A stretch of 64,000 nt of DNA from Bradyrhizobium diazoefficiens. Its GTDB lineage: Bacteria > Pseudomonadota > Alphaproteobacteria > Rhizobiales > Xanthobacteraceae. The notes under the pieces were generated by a model that did no database searches, was not told the DNA's origin, and saw only the letters and a program-made list of their open reading frames with translations. A program made the position numbers and the translations under genes. The stretch spans positions 6,014,001 to 6,078,000 of the forward strand of contig NZ_CP067101.1 in NCBI RefSeq assembly GCF_016616425.1. The letters are read 5' to 3'. Shown in pieces: positions 28,843-38,285 of the stretch (positions within the stretch are counted from its first letter, which is position 1; each line of letters opens with the position of its first letter).

Positions 28843-29343
28843 ATGAATCATTGTTTTGAGGTCGACGGGGTCGAATACCAGCTATGGCTGTCACGATGCC
28901 GAGAGGACTACCGTCTCTCCTTGCATGACAGGGTGATAGCCCCGGTCGCGTTCTCCCATCGCGGTGACGGATGCGGCGTTGTCATGATTGCAGGTGAAAG
29001 CCAAGCCGTCAGGTTCGCCATTGATGGCGAAACCATTCACGTGCACATGAGTGGCGAAACGCGCAGTTTGCATTACCGCGACCCATTGCGAACGCTTGCT
29101 ACGTCGAAGAAGATGAGCCAAGCCGTCGCTCGCGCGCCCATGCCGGGCGTCGTCATTGTCGCCCGGGTTTCGCCTGGCGAGGCCGTTTCTGCCGGGACGG
29201 CCCTGATGACGATCGAGAGCATGAAGCTGGAGACCGTCATACGTTCTCCACAAGAGGGCATTGTCGAGCGTATTCACTTCAAGGAAGGCGAGAGCTTTGA
29301 GCAGGATGCCGTCCTGGTTACGCTCCTCGAGGAGCGGACCTGA
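28843..29343 (+). CDS. biotin carboxyl carrier protein
   Basis: 166 residues. The C-terminal biotinyl domain starts with RAPMPGVVI near residue 98 and carries the target lysine at 128 in ESMKLE, with Ser where most carriers have Ala (EAMKM); the Lys is kept. Residues 1-90 form a beta-rich region not seen in AccB. Size and order resemble the C-terminal end of fused alpha chains of propionyl- or methylcrotonyl-CoA carboxylases, here split into a separate gene. Coupled to genes on both sides. Confidence 0.9.
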   Translation: MNHCFEVDGVEYQLWLSRCREDYRLSLHDRVIAPVAFSHRGDGCGVVMIAGESQAVRFAIDGETIHVHMSGETRSLHYRDPLRTLATSKKMSQAVARAPMPGVVIVARVSPGEAVSAGTALMTIESMKLETVIRSPQEGIVERIHFKEGESFEQDAVLVTLLEERT

Positions 29344-29344
29344 A

Positions 29345-30952
29345 ATGCAGCAGCTCTCGTCTCTGGTGGACGTCAGGTCGGAAGACTATCGGCTCAACGA
29401 ACTTCATAACAGGCGGCTTGCAAAAGAATTGGAGGAGCGCCAGCATGCCGCCCGCTTCGCGCGTCCGGTACGGGATCTTGAGCGTCTCAAGCGGCAGAAC
29501 AAGCTGTTTGTGCGCGATCGGATCGAGGCTTTGCTTGATCCAGACACGCCGTTCCTCGAGCTTTCGACGCTGGCGGCTAACAAAACCTATGACGGTGAGG
29601 TGCCCGGCGCCGCTCAGGTCATTGGGATCGGCATTGTCGCGGGTCGAGAGGTCGTCATTCACGCAGATGACGCTAGCGTCAAGGGAGGGGCGTGGTATCC
29701 GCTATCGGTCAAGAAGATCGTGCGGGCCTTGGACATCGCAATCGAGAATTGCCTGCCGGTCGTTCACTTGTGCGACTGTGCCGGAGGTTTCTTACCCTTA
29801 CAGGCGGAGTTCTTCGCGGATCGCTATCACGCGGGTCGGATCCTTCGCAATCAGTCCATTCTCTCAAAGATGGGAGTACCGCAGGTCGGTATAGCCATGG
29901 GCCATTGCAGCGCCGGCGGGGCATACGTCCCGGCGCTTAGCGACTACAACATCATTGTTGAGGGCACGGGAGCGATCTTTCTGGGCGGTCCTCCGGTCGT
30001 CAAAGCTGCCACCGGCGCAGAGATTTCCGCCGAAGAACTCGGCGGCGCTCACTTGCATACCAGCGTATCGGGCACGAGCGACTATCTTGCAAGTTCGGAG
30101 CTGCATGCGATTGCAATTGCCCGAGACATCGTCGCTCGCTTCAGTGATCCGGTAAAAGCCAAGATCAACCGGGCCGCTCCGGAGCCTCCCGCCTATAGTG
30201 CATCCGAACTCTACGGCATTATTCCGAGGGATCCCCAGACGCAATTCGACATGCGGGAGATCATTGCCCGTCTGGTTGATGGCAGCCGGTTCCACGAACA
30301 TAAGCCACGTTATGGCGAAACTCTTGTGTGTGGGTTCGCGCGACTGCATGGCTATCAGCTTGGCATTCTCGCAAACAACGGTGTGCTCTTGAGCGAAAGC
30401 GCACTGAAAGGCGCTCACTTCATCCAATTGTGCGACAAGTCTCGAACACCTCTCCTCTTTTTGCAGAATACGACCGGCTTTATGGTCGGCCGCGATTACG
30501 AAAGGCGCGGCATTACCAAGGACGGTGCCAAGTTGATCATGGCCGTCTCGGGGGCGTCTGTGCCAAAATTCACAATCGTCTGCAATGCCTCCCATGGAGC
30601 AGGAACCTACGCTATGGCGGGACGGGCTTTTGACCCGCGTTTTGTGTTTACTTGGCCGCAGTCTCAGATTTCCGCGATGGGCGCCGAGCAGGCAGCGGGC
30701 GTGCTCACACATGTCAAGGCAAGACAGCTGGCCCGTCACAATGGGCACCTCTCAACGGAAGAGTTGGCAGCAATTCGCAAGCCGATTCTGGAGGACTATC
30801 GGGAGCGGTCGAGCGCTTACTATGCGACATCCGAGCTCTGGGATGATGGCATTCTTGATCCCGTCGATACCAGGAGCGCGCTTGCGATCGTTCTGAGTGC
30901 TTCGCTTAACAGCCCAATCACCTCGCCGCGTTTCGGCGTGTTTCGCACGTGA
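29345..30952 (+). CDS. carboxyltransferase subunit, methylcrotonyl/geranyl-CoA carboxylase type
   Basis: 535 residues from the ATG at 29345. N-terminal crotonase-like domain with GHCSAGGAYVPALSDY and FLGGPPVVKAATGAE; C-terminal domain with FLQNTTGFMVGRDYE, GAGTYAMAGRAF and FTWPQSQISAMGAEQAAGVL. This pattern is closer to methylcrotonyl-CoA and geranyl-CoA carboxylase beta chains than to propionyl-CoA carboxylase or AccD. The complex would carboxylate a branched or unsaturated acyl-CoA. No isovaleryl-CoA dehydrogenase or methylglutaconyl hydratase follows, so leucine breakdown is not certain. An acyl-CoA ligase lies 3.2 kb downstream. Confidence 0.9.
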   Translation: MQQLSSLVDVRSEDYRLNELHNRRLAKELEERQHAARFARPVRDLERLKRQNKLFVRDRIEALLDPDTPFLELSTLAANKTYDGEVPGAAQVIGIGIVAGREVVIHADDASVKGGAWYPLSVKKIVRALDIAIENCLPVVHLCDCAGGFLPLQAEFFADRYHAGRILRNQSILSKMGVPQVGIAMGHCSAGGAYVPALSDYNIIVEGTGAIFLGGPPVVKAATGAEISAEELGGAHLHTSVSGTSDYLASSELHAIAIARDIVARFSDPVKAKINRAAPEPPAYSASELYGIIPRDPQTQFDMREIIARLVDGSRFHEHKPRYGETLVCGFARLHGYQLGILANNGVLLSESALKGAHFIQLCDKSRTPLLFLQNTTGFMVGRDYERRGITKDGAKLIMAVSGASVPKFTIVCNASHGAGTYAMAGRAFDPRFVFTWPQSQISAMGAEQAAGVLTHVKARQLARHNGHLSTEELAAIRKPILEDYRERSSAYYATSELWDDGILDPVDTRSALAIVLSASLNSPITSPRFGVFRT

Positions 30953-31290
30953 TGGTAGTGGCGGAGCCCTCGGAGCTCCTTTGAATTTTGAGCCTCTGGC
31001 GCGGCGGCACGGGTATGCGCTGCTGTTCCGGTCATGCTGAAGGCACCAAGGGCATCCTTCTTCCCGTTTCCGCCTTCAGATCGTACCGCGGGCCGCTCTT
31101 CTCATGAGATCTGACGCTGCAGGCTTTCGGTCATTGCGATGCAGCACCTTGTTGCAACCCGAATGTCGTGTTTGCGGCATGACGAAAACCAAGCAAGCGC
31201 GAACCACTTTCGGACAGCGAGCGCGTGGCGCACGCTCGTTCTGACTGGCTGTTAGGTCATGGAAGCTCGTGTCTACAAGCTTCAGCCGAA
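30953..31290 (+). other. intergenic region
   Basis: No gene is recognised. It holds TGT-N10-ACG at 31169-31184, one base off the NifA site consensus and about 107-122 bp before the sigma-54-like promoter at 31291. Confidence 0.4.
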
Positions 31291-31306
31291 TGGCCCATTG
31301 TTTGCT
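31291..31306 (+). promoter_or_regulatory. sigma-54-like promoter upstream of the GDPD-like gene
   Basis: TGGCCCATTGTTTGCT: GG and GC 10 nt apart, perfect TTGCT, one mismatch in TGGCAC. The predicted start is about 75 bp before the ATG at 31392. Confidence 0.5.
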
Positions 31307-31391
31307 TCCTCCTTGCTGAACCGTAGAGCTCTCTACCCTATCCGTAGGGTTTGCTACGGACACGCCATCTCCGTGCGACGACAGGAATGCC

Positions 31392-32600
31392 ATGAAGAAG
31401 TCAAGCTCCAGAACAAGCAACGCGCTGGTTACGGTCAGCCTGGCCTTAGCTTTGATGACGAGGACCGTGGTGGCGGGCGAATACAATACGGACAAGATCG
31501 GGGACGTGCTGAAGAAGTCGCGCACGGACTTTACCTTGGTGTGCGCCCATCGGGGCCTCCATGACATGGTCGTTGGCAGGAACAGGGAGAATCTCAGCAT
31601 CAGGAACATCCCCGAGAACTCCCGTGCTGCCATCCAGGCCACCGCTGACAACCAGATCGAATGCTCCGAAATTGATCTGCGCTCAAACAGGTGGGGCGAC
31701 TTGATCCTGCTGCACGACACTACTCTGGGCCGCACCACGAATGTCGGCTGGGAGAACGGCAAGCCGGATTACGACCCGTACCTTGGCACAGGCTACAATC
31801 CCCCACTGTTGGAATACGCTCACCCGGAAAAGTTGCACCTGCGCACTCCCGACCTGACTGCCACAACCCCCGAAAACCTGCCCAACTTGAGCGACGCGCT
31901 GGACTACATCAAGGACAACAGGATTGCTATGGTCCTGTTTCTGGACATAAAGGATGCCACGACCGCGCGCCAAGCGTGGACGATCGTGAAGCGGCACAAG
32001 AACGCTTGGGGTGTCCCTGCCACCAAATGGGTGTACTTCAAGATGAATGTCTCCGACTACGCGACGCCGGTAGAGTTTGAAAAGCTTGGGATTTTCGACG
32101 TCGCTTCGGAGTCGGGCTCTTTCCGCTTCATCCCGGTCTTCTTCCCCTCCTTCATCGACACCAGCAGGGGCACAGACAATGCCCTGCAGAACTGGAGTGC
32201 TTATGCCAAGAAGCCGTACGTCTGGGCGACTGAACTGGGAATGAAGCAATACGACGCCAAGACCTTAAGTTACCCCCTAAACAACATCATGAACGCCTAC
32301 TATGCGTTGCGGACTAGCGGCGCTCCAAAGATGATCGGGAATTACCAGGTGGTTCCAGAAACAAAGAACCATCGTTATTTCTGGCAGGATGGCCACTGCT
32401 GTCTCCGTCTTGAAGATTGGTCCTGGAAGTCTCAATACGATTACGGCGAAGATTCACAGGATTTGCGAATAGATTTGGAGTGGATAATCAACGTCGCTGG
32501 CGGCAGCTACAGCTACGTCATCACGGATGATCCGCTGACAGCCGTGGAGGCTCTAAAGAGGGCCAACCGCCGCAATACTAGCGTGATCTGGAATGACTGA
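31392..32600 (+). CDS. secreted glycerophosphodiester phosphodiesterase-like protein
   Basis: 402 residues with a signal peptide (ALVTVSLALALMTRTVVAG). The GDPD active-site pattern is seen: His 53-Arg 54-Gly in CAHRG, PENS near 75, Glu 93 and Asp 95 in CSEIDLRS, and LILLHD with His 108; later LFLDIKD gives a further acidic strand. Family members cut glycerophosphodiesters or, in toxins and effectors, phospholipids. At 402 residues with a GYNPP/LEYAHPEKL insert it is longer than UgpQ and may act on a larger substrate in the periplasm or outside. A sigma-54-like promoter precedes it, so expression in nodules is possible. Confidence 0.85.
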   Translation: MKKSSSRTSNALVTVSLALALMTRTVVAGEYNTDKIGDVLKKSRTDFTLVCAHRGLHDMVVGRNRENLSIRNIPENSRAAIQATADNQIECSEIDLRSNRWGDLILLHDTTLGRTTNVGWENGKPDYDPYLGTGYNPPLLEYAHPEKLHLRTPDLTATTPENLPNLSDALDYIKDNRIAMVLFLDIKDATTARQAWTIVKRHKNAWGVPATKWVYFKMNVSDYATPVEFEKLGIFDVASESGSFRFIPVFFPSFIDTSRGTDNALQNWSAYAKKPYVWATELGMKQYDAKTLSYPLNNIMNAYYALRTSGAPKMIGNYQVVPETKNHRYFWQDGHCCLRLEDWSWKSQYDYGEDSQDLRIDLEWIINVAGGSYSYVITDDPLTAVEALKRANRRNTSVIWND

Positions 32601-32684
32601 CTGCTCGGCTCCGAGGGGTAATGAGTCGGCTTCAAATGAGCGTGCCACTGACCTGCCACTGAACTTTCATCCAGCGGCGCTTAG

Positions 32685-33310
32685 AGTCTCGGGTTTTGTA
32701 CGCCGGGTGGCGCAGGTGTAGCGGGCGATCGGCGGATCTGGTCGGGGTTGCGCAGCCGATCGCACGTTGCGGTGAATGCGGCGGCCTTGGCTGCCGGGGT
32801 GAGGTATTCTAGCGATGAGTGCCGACGGTCACCGTTATGGTCGGCAACCTACAAATCTTTGCTCTGGCGTGGTCGAGATCGAAGAACGGGGTCTCGTTGA
32901 GTAGTTCATCGCGCATGCGCCCGTTAACGCTCTCGACAAAACATTCTGGATCGGCTTGCCCGGAGCGAGAAGTGCCAATCAATGCCGGCGTCCTTGCACC
33001 AGACCAGCATGGGATTGCGGTTGAACTCGACGCCGTTGCCGGAAACAATGAAGCGCCGCTTGCCGCGCCGCTCGACAATCGGCGTCAGCTCCGGGCCACC
33101 CTCCGCCCGGAGATAGATGTGTCCGGGATCGCAACCAGGCATTACTTGGTGACGTCGTCGACGATGTTGAGGGATCAACAGGTGATGGCCCGTCGCACTG
33201 TCGGAGACGTTTTGGTTGACCTGGGCCGTGATGCACCCGGGAAGATCGGAATTAATGTCGGTGATCAGCCTCTCCGGAATGACGGGGCCGCGCCTCAATT
33301 CATATGGTGA
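32685..33310 (-). mobile_element. remnant of an IS3-family transposase gene
   Basis: Pieces of an OrfB integrase core appear in shifted minus-strand frames: GVEFNRNPMLVWCKDAGIDWH, then ESVNGRMRDELLNETPFFDL, then HSSLEYLTPAAKAAAF and RLRNPDQIRRSP. The order is right, but at least two frameshifts separate them and the N-terminal part is gone. It differs from the intact IS3 element at 7493. Ends were not found. Confidence 0.8.
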
Positions 33311-34199
33311 TTTCGGCGCGATGACTTTGTTCGGGAGATTGCCGAGCTCCTCAGGTCCGCATTAAGGAAGTCCTCACCCTGGCCGCTCCGATCGATGTCC
33401 TGCGTGCCAAAGCGGCGCGTAACGCCGCTGCATAGAGTTCGGGCGCGCCAGCCGTAAGGCAGACCTCGTTGTTTTCGTCGGCGCGGCGTCGCTCTTCGCC
33501 CTTGCAGAGGACGTTTGAAGCTTGCTGAAATTGATGACGAGTGGTGAATAATAGGCAGCATCGTTCGCCTGTAACGCGGTAGTTGTCATGATACAGACGC
33601 GCGCGTTGTCATGTTGAGCCTTTCGGCTTGGAAGACGCGCAGTCTTCTTTCTGCCGCGGGTTCATTGACCACTTGAAACGCACGCGACGTCAGATCGTAC
33701 GCTTTCAAAAGCGAGGGTGATGGTATTGCACCCTGCACGCCGCGTGTGCTGCTGCGGTCGACGCAGAGCCGGGCGTATCAACGCCACCGTTTGGAGAGTG
33801 CATGAAACGAAAGCGAAAGGACGCGAGCTGCCGAACTTCTTTTGAACCGCGCACGCCGACGCGCCGTCCCCCGGTCAAAGCCCGCAGGATCAGAACGCAG
33901 ACGTGGCAGGGAACGCGCCTCTCCCGTGGCGCGAACAGAGGACCATCAAGCGGCGCTATGGCAAAGGTTGCATTGCAGTCATGTCATTCCACCTGGCTGA
34001 GTGCCGGAGCCGCAGGTCTTGTTGACGTCGCCGCGAGATCAAAAGCCGAAAGAGATCTGCGGCGCAGCTGCGACGACGAGCGACCGACGATCAATAGAGC
34101 CAATCGGAGTTGCAACGGCCAGCTTCGTTGCGATGATGGAGCAGCTAGACCTTCGAACGCGCCTGCGGCCGATCGCGCGAAGAAAACGGATGATTGATC
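33311..34199 (+). other. region between IS remnant and acyl-CoA ligase
   Basis: Holds repeat copy G and an arginine-rich plus-strand frame at 33802-34197 that I judge to be decayed or non-coding. No promoter was recognised. Confidence 0.4.
33672..33711 (+). repeat. dispersed inverted-repeat element, copy G
   Basis: Half-sites AAACGCAC (33676-33683) and GTACGCTT (33697-33704) around the spacer GCGACGTCAGATC. Confidence 0.65.
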
Positions 34200-35723
34200 A
34201 TGGATCTTCTTTCACTGATTGAGCGCAACGCGGCGTTCGCTCCGGACAAAGCGGCGATCCGTTTCGAAGGCACGATCTTGAGCTACGACGCCTTCAATAG
34301 GCGCATCAAATTGGCCGTGCGCGCCCTCGAAAGCCAGCTCGGCGTCGAAAAAGGTGATCGCGTTGCGATCCTGAGCCTTAATCGGCCTGACTATCTGGTG
34401 CTGCTCTATGCCTGCGCGCGGCTTGGCGCAATACTCGTGCCGTTGAACTGGCGGTTGTCTGCCACCGAGCAGCTCTTCATCCTGTCTGACGCTGCTGCCA
34501 AAGTGCTGGTGCTCGAACACGCTTTTGAGCCGATTCTAGCGATTTTAGCGGAGAGACTGCCGTCGACCGCCGTCGTCGGTCTGGATTTCGTGCCGCGTTG
34601 CGGAAGCGGGTGGGATGAGCTGCTTGACCGAGGTCGGGGCGATGGTCGCAGTGCCCAGGCTGACCTGTCCTGTCCGCTTCTGATTGTCTACACCTCGGGC
34701 ACGACGGGTCGGCCGAAAGGTGCCGTGCTGCGCCAGGAGGCATTGCTGTGGAATGGGGTGATGAGCCAGCACATGCACGGACTCACCTCAGCCGATCACG
34801 TCTTGACCGTGTTGCCGCTGTTCCACGTCGGCGGCCTCAACATTCAGACCACACCAGCACTACATCACGGCGCAACAATAACGATGCACCCACGGTTTAC
34901 GCCGGACGCAACACTTGCTGCATTGGACCGGGATCGACCTACCCTAACGGCGTTGGTACCTACCATGATTCAAGCGCTGATCGATCATCCCCGCTGGCCG
35001 ACGATAAACCTATCCTCGCTGAAAGCGATCTCCATGGGTTCAACCATCGTCCCGCAGCAGATTATCGCAGATCTCGCGGCGCGCGGGGTCTCTGCGTTGC
35101 AGGTTTATGGGTCGACGGAGACCTGTCCCATCGCGATCTACACAAAGCTCGGTGGCGATCTTGCCCGTGAGGGATCGACCGGCCTGCCAGGCCTATGCTG
35201 CGACGCGGCAATCATCAACGATGCTGGCGACAGATTGCCGGCAGGGACTCTAGGCGAGATCGCGGTACGGGGACCCAATGTGTTCTGCGAATACTGGGGC
35301 AATGGACGAGCAACGAACGAGGCGCTGCGCAACGGTTGGTACCGCACGGGCGACATCGGACGTTGCGATGCGGACGGATATTTCTGGGTCCATGATCGAA
35401 AACGAAATCTGATTATATCCGGCGGAGAGAACGTTTATCCGGCGGAAGTGGAGCGTGTCCTCCTGGAGCACCCAGATGTCGTGGAATGCGCGGTCGTCGG
35501 ACGGCCAGATCCGAGTTGGGGCGAGGTGCCGGTGGCCTATGTGATTCTGCGTTCGGGGGCTCAGATTGAACAACAAGCGCTGGCGGCGCATGTGCAGTCG
35601 CAACTCGCCCGCTTCAAAGTGCCTCACGAGATTATGTTCACGGACGATTTGCCTCGAACCGCGTTGGGTAAGATCGAGCATTTCATCCTGAAAGCGATTC
35701 AAGCGAAATCACGCCCTAGGTAA
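34200..35723 (+). CDS. acyl-CoA synthetase (AMP-forming ligase)
   Basis: 507 residues from the ATG at 34200; TTG at 34194 would add two. ANL superfamily: P-loop YTSGTTGRPKGAV at about 162-174, LPLFHVGGL, the adenine-binding QVYGSTETCP, GWYRTGDIGRCDADGYFWVHDRKRNLIISGGENVYPAEVE, and the catalytic Lys in RTALGKIEHF near the end. It activates a carboxylic acid with ATP and loads it on CoA. Chain length is not predictable. The acyl-CoA carboxylase operon upstream and the MaoC hydratase at 60.5 kb could act on related acyl-CoAs, but they are not adjacent. Confidence 0.92.
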   Translation: MDLLSLIERNAAFAPDKAAIRFEGTILSYDAFNRRIKLAVRALESQLGVEKGDRVAILSLNRPDYLVLLYACARLGAILVPLNWRLSATEQLFILSDAAAKVLVLEHAFEPILAILAERLPSTAVVGLDFVPRCGSGWDELLDRGRGDGRSAQADLSCPLLIVYTSGTTGRPKGAVLRQEALLWNGVMSQHMHGLTSADHVLTVLPLFHVGGLNIQTTPALHHGATITMHPRFTPDATLAALDRDRPTLTALVPTMIQALIDHPRWPTINLSSLKAISMGSTIVPQQIIADLAARGVSALQVYGSTETCPIAIYTKLGGDLAREGSTGLPGLCCDAAIINDAGDRLPAGTLGEIAVRGPNVFCEYWGNGRATNEALRNGWYRTGDIGRCDADGYFWVHDRKRNLIISGGENVYPAEVERVLLEHPDVVECAVVGRPDPSWGEVPVAYVILRSGAQIEQQALAAHVQSQLARFKVPHEIMFTDDLPRTALGKIEHFILKAIQAKSRPR

Positions 35724-36203
35724 CGAAAGTTGGGTTGAGCTTTCCTATCCTCGGCCTCCGTTGTTCTGCCGACATGGATAGGTGGCGGCCACGGGGGACG
35801 ACCCCGCAAAGTCGCCCACGCCGATGAAATGCCGAAATGCCTATGTCGCGAATGGGGCAAGAAAGCTGGTCGTTGTCTGTGCATCTGCTGGTCGAGTGAG
35901 GCAGGCGACCCGGTATTGTCAGGCGAGTCTCGAAATCGCGCTTCTTCTACGCAAGCAGATCGGCCGACACACCATCGCGCGATGCATCGTAAACTTTCCT
36001 GCGCGTTCAAGTTCGGCTGGCCTTTCGCGGCGCCGACATAGCTGACGTCCGTATCTGTGCCGTCTGTCCTGCGAACCGAAAGCCTGGCGTCGAATTCCCT
36101 CGCCGTCCAGCCGGCACGTCGCATCATTGCCCGGCACCAGGCGACAATGGGCTTTGGCAAGGCCACATGGTGCCAGGCTGTGCCATCTTCAGGAACCGTT
36201 GCC
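35724..36203 (+). other. intergenic, no recognised gene
   Basis: Overlapping open frames on both strands lack motifs. No promoter or terminator was identified. Confidence 0.4.
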
Positions 36204-36752
36204 ATGGAATTTGGAGAGTCCCTGACCGGTCTTTCGCGCCGCCCCAAGCGGCTTAACGAGGAAATGCTCGCCCTCGATGAGGAAACGGTGCTGCTCGAAG
36301 AGCTTGATGGCTTCATCGCCGCTTTGCTGGCCTCCCCAGAGCTGTTCACGGGCAGCGATTGGCTTCCAGTCGCGTGGCATGAGGACAGCCCGGAGCAGCA
36401 GCCGATCCTCGAGACTCTCGACCAACCCAACCGGGTTCTCGCCATGGTGCATTACGACAACGTCGCACCTACCCTTCTGGAGCGACCGGGTCAGTACGGC
36501 TCATTGTTTTCTGTCAATGCGCCAATGCGACATCCTCTGGGAGCCTTGGATCGAGGGCGTCGAAAAGGCCGTCGCGTTATGACGTGGCAGCCCGGAAATC
36601 ACTCCCTCGACGTCGACATCGACACGGCGTCGACGATGAGCGGAATGCTGATGCTTGCTGACATGGCCCAAGGAAAAACGGAAGTAAAGACCCGCGATGC
36701 GCTCCACGGCGGCACCCGACAAGGTCGCCGAGTGAGTCATCGCACTCATTGA
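36204..36752 (+). pseudogene. UPF0149/YecA-like protein with an internal frame disturbance
   Basis: From the ATG at 36204 the frame reads LNEEMLALDEETVLLEELDGFIAALLASPELF, SDWLPVAWHED and RPGQYGSLFSV, typical of the YecA/UPF0149 family. Around 36530-36575 the family motif LWEPWIEGVEKAVAL is in the +1 frame, then the original frame resumes with DIDTASTMSGMLMLADMAQG. Two compensating indels would leave a protein of about 182 residues with some 15 altered residues in a conserved helix. The C-terminal SEC-C-type zinc motif of many YecA proteins is absent. Function of the family is unclear. Confidence 0.65.
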
Positions 36753-37509
36753 ATGCCAAGCTCCCGACAATGCAGCGCGTCGATCGCAAGACCGCCGCAT
36801 CCCCGAGGAACGGTCGGCCGCAATGGGCCCTGTCCGTGCGGATCAGGAAAGAAATGCAAGAACTGGTGCCGGAGACGTCAAAGCCCCGGGCCGCCTGGTC
36901 CAGCAGTTGACTTCTTCCATGCATAGAACTGGTTCGGGTAAACCTCATACGCTGGGCCAAATCGGCCAGCATCGCCTGCTCCCCCCACGTCTTCCAGTGT
37001 GATCTTTGCCTTCAGCGCCCCGTCTGCGTCGTCATCATGCGCACCGCCTATCAAACGGAGAGCTCCCTCCAACCAAGTAGGTGCCCCCAAAATCGGGTTA
37101 CATGACGGTCCAACTGATCCTGTCGGATATCATTCAGCGCCTTTGTCGGTTTTGAGACAATTCGAGCAATGTGACGTGACCCACGCTCCAAGGCTCTAGA
37201 AGATGCTCGCAACAAGCGCTTGCAGAAGCGACAGTTTCAGTTCGGCACGGCATTTGCCTGTTGGAAGGACATCACCGAGCAATCGGCGATGTAGAGCGGA
37301 TCCAGCGCCGGGCCATACCCCACGTTGGGCCACCGCGTTGAAGTCGGGGCGAGGTGGTATGAAACGGTACATCTGAACGGTTGCGGCGCGGTCGCGGTCG
37401 CTCACGGCGCTCGTCGGAATGTCCTCGGGGTGTACGAACAGCAAGCCGCGTGCCTACGACAGCACCGTGTACCTGTACGTCGAAGCATAGTGAATAGATC
37501 GAAATCCTC
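36753..37509 (+). other. 757-bp region without a recognised gene
   Basis: Short frames on both strands show no motif. No clear promoter was found for the PurC-like gene that follows. Confidence 0.45.
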
Positions 37510-38283
37510 ATGCAGCCTATCGAATCAGCCGCGTTCCCAGGTCCAGACCACTGGCGCTCCATGTTCGAAGATTTGCCTTTGCTGATAGAGGGCGAGTCGA
37601 AGGTGATCCGCGTTATCGACGATCACACCGTCATCGTGCGTTTAAAGCCAACGCTGTTTTCGTACTCCGCAAATCGCGCTGCCACAGTTGAGGGCACCGA
37701 CTGGTTACGTCTACGCATCAGCGAGCGGCTATGGCGGATGCTAGAGACTGACGGTGTGCCTTCCACAATCGTGCACGTTGGTGAAGACTATTACATCAGT
37801 CGGCGAGTTGCGGCCCCGCCTATCGAGGTCATCGTCAAGGCAGCCTATATCGGGACCCCAAAACATATATATCTCGGGTTGGAGACTTTCCCAATGCGTC
37901 ACGGCGGATACCTCAGATCCGATCAGCGACACGAACCCTATGTACGCTTCGACTGGCGCAACCCACTCCCACATCGGGACGAATGCATGCCGAATTGGCT
38001 CGCGGACCACTTCATCGATACGGATGCTGCCAGCCATTTGGCTCTGCGAGCCTTCAAGGTACTGGCGAGAGGCTTGGCATCGTGCCAAATTGAACTCCTC
38101 GATATTTGTTTTTTTATCACCGCCGAAGGCGATGCGATATTTGGCGAGGTCTCGCCAGACTGCATGCGAGCCAAGCACACGTCAAATGATTTAGATAAGG
38201 ACCTGTGGCGGAAGGGCAAAGATCCGGAGATTATCCTCCGCCAGTGGCGAGCGTTTCTAGATCGGCTGAAAGCGCTTTCATAG
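37510..38283 (+). CDS. SAICAR synthetase (PurC)-like protein
   Basis: 257 residues; an ATG at 37561 is an alternative start. The opening LLIEGESKVIRVIDDHTVIVRLKPT, ERLWRMLETDGVPS, the VIVKAAYIG strand and AIFGEVSPDCMR near residue 215 follow the order of SAICAR synthetases (EGKSK, LExxGI, DEISPD), the ATP-dependent ligases that join aspartate to carboxyaminoimidazole ribotide. The C-terminal DKDLWRKGKDP matches the DKDxxR segment. Divergence and the island setting argue against a housekeeping PurC. A HAD phosphatase-like gene starts 2 bp after its stop. The pair could modify a nucleotide-like or amino-acid-linked small molecule; this is inference. Confidence 0.75.
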   Translation: MQPIESAAFPGPDHWRSMFEDLPLLIEGESKVIRVIDDHTVIVRLKPTLFSYSANRAATVEGTDWLRLRISERLWRMLETDGVPSTIVHVGEDYYISRRVAAPPIEVIVKAAYIGTPKHIYLGLETFPMRHGGYLRSDQRHEPYVRFDWRNPLPHRDECMPNWLADHFIDTDAASHLALRAFKVLARGLASCQIELLDICFFITAEGDAIFGEVSPDCMRAKHTSNDLDKDLWRKGKDPEIILRQWRAFLDRLKALS

Positions 38284-38285
38284 AG

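Noticed and set aside
4919..33711. Dispersed inverted-repeat elements as tts boxes
   Set aside because: They share CGTCAGnTTnT with the type III regulator box, but the AAGCT half is missing, the spacing differs and the neighbouring genes are not type III effectors.
35699..36445. 248-codon minus-strand frame opposite the YecA-like gene
   Set aside because: It is antisense to recognisable YecA sequence and to the end of the acyl-CoA ligase.
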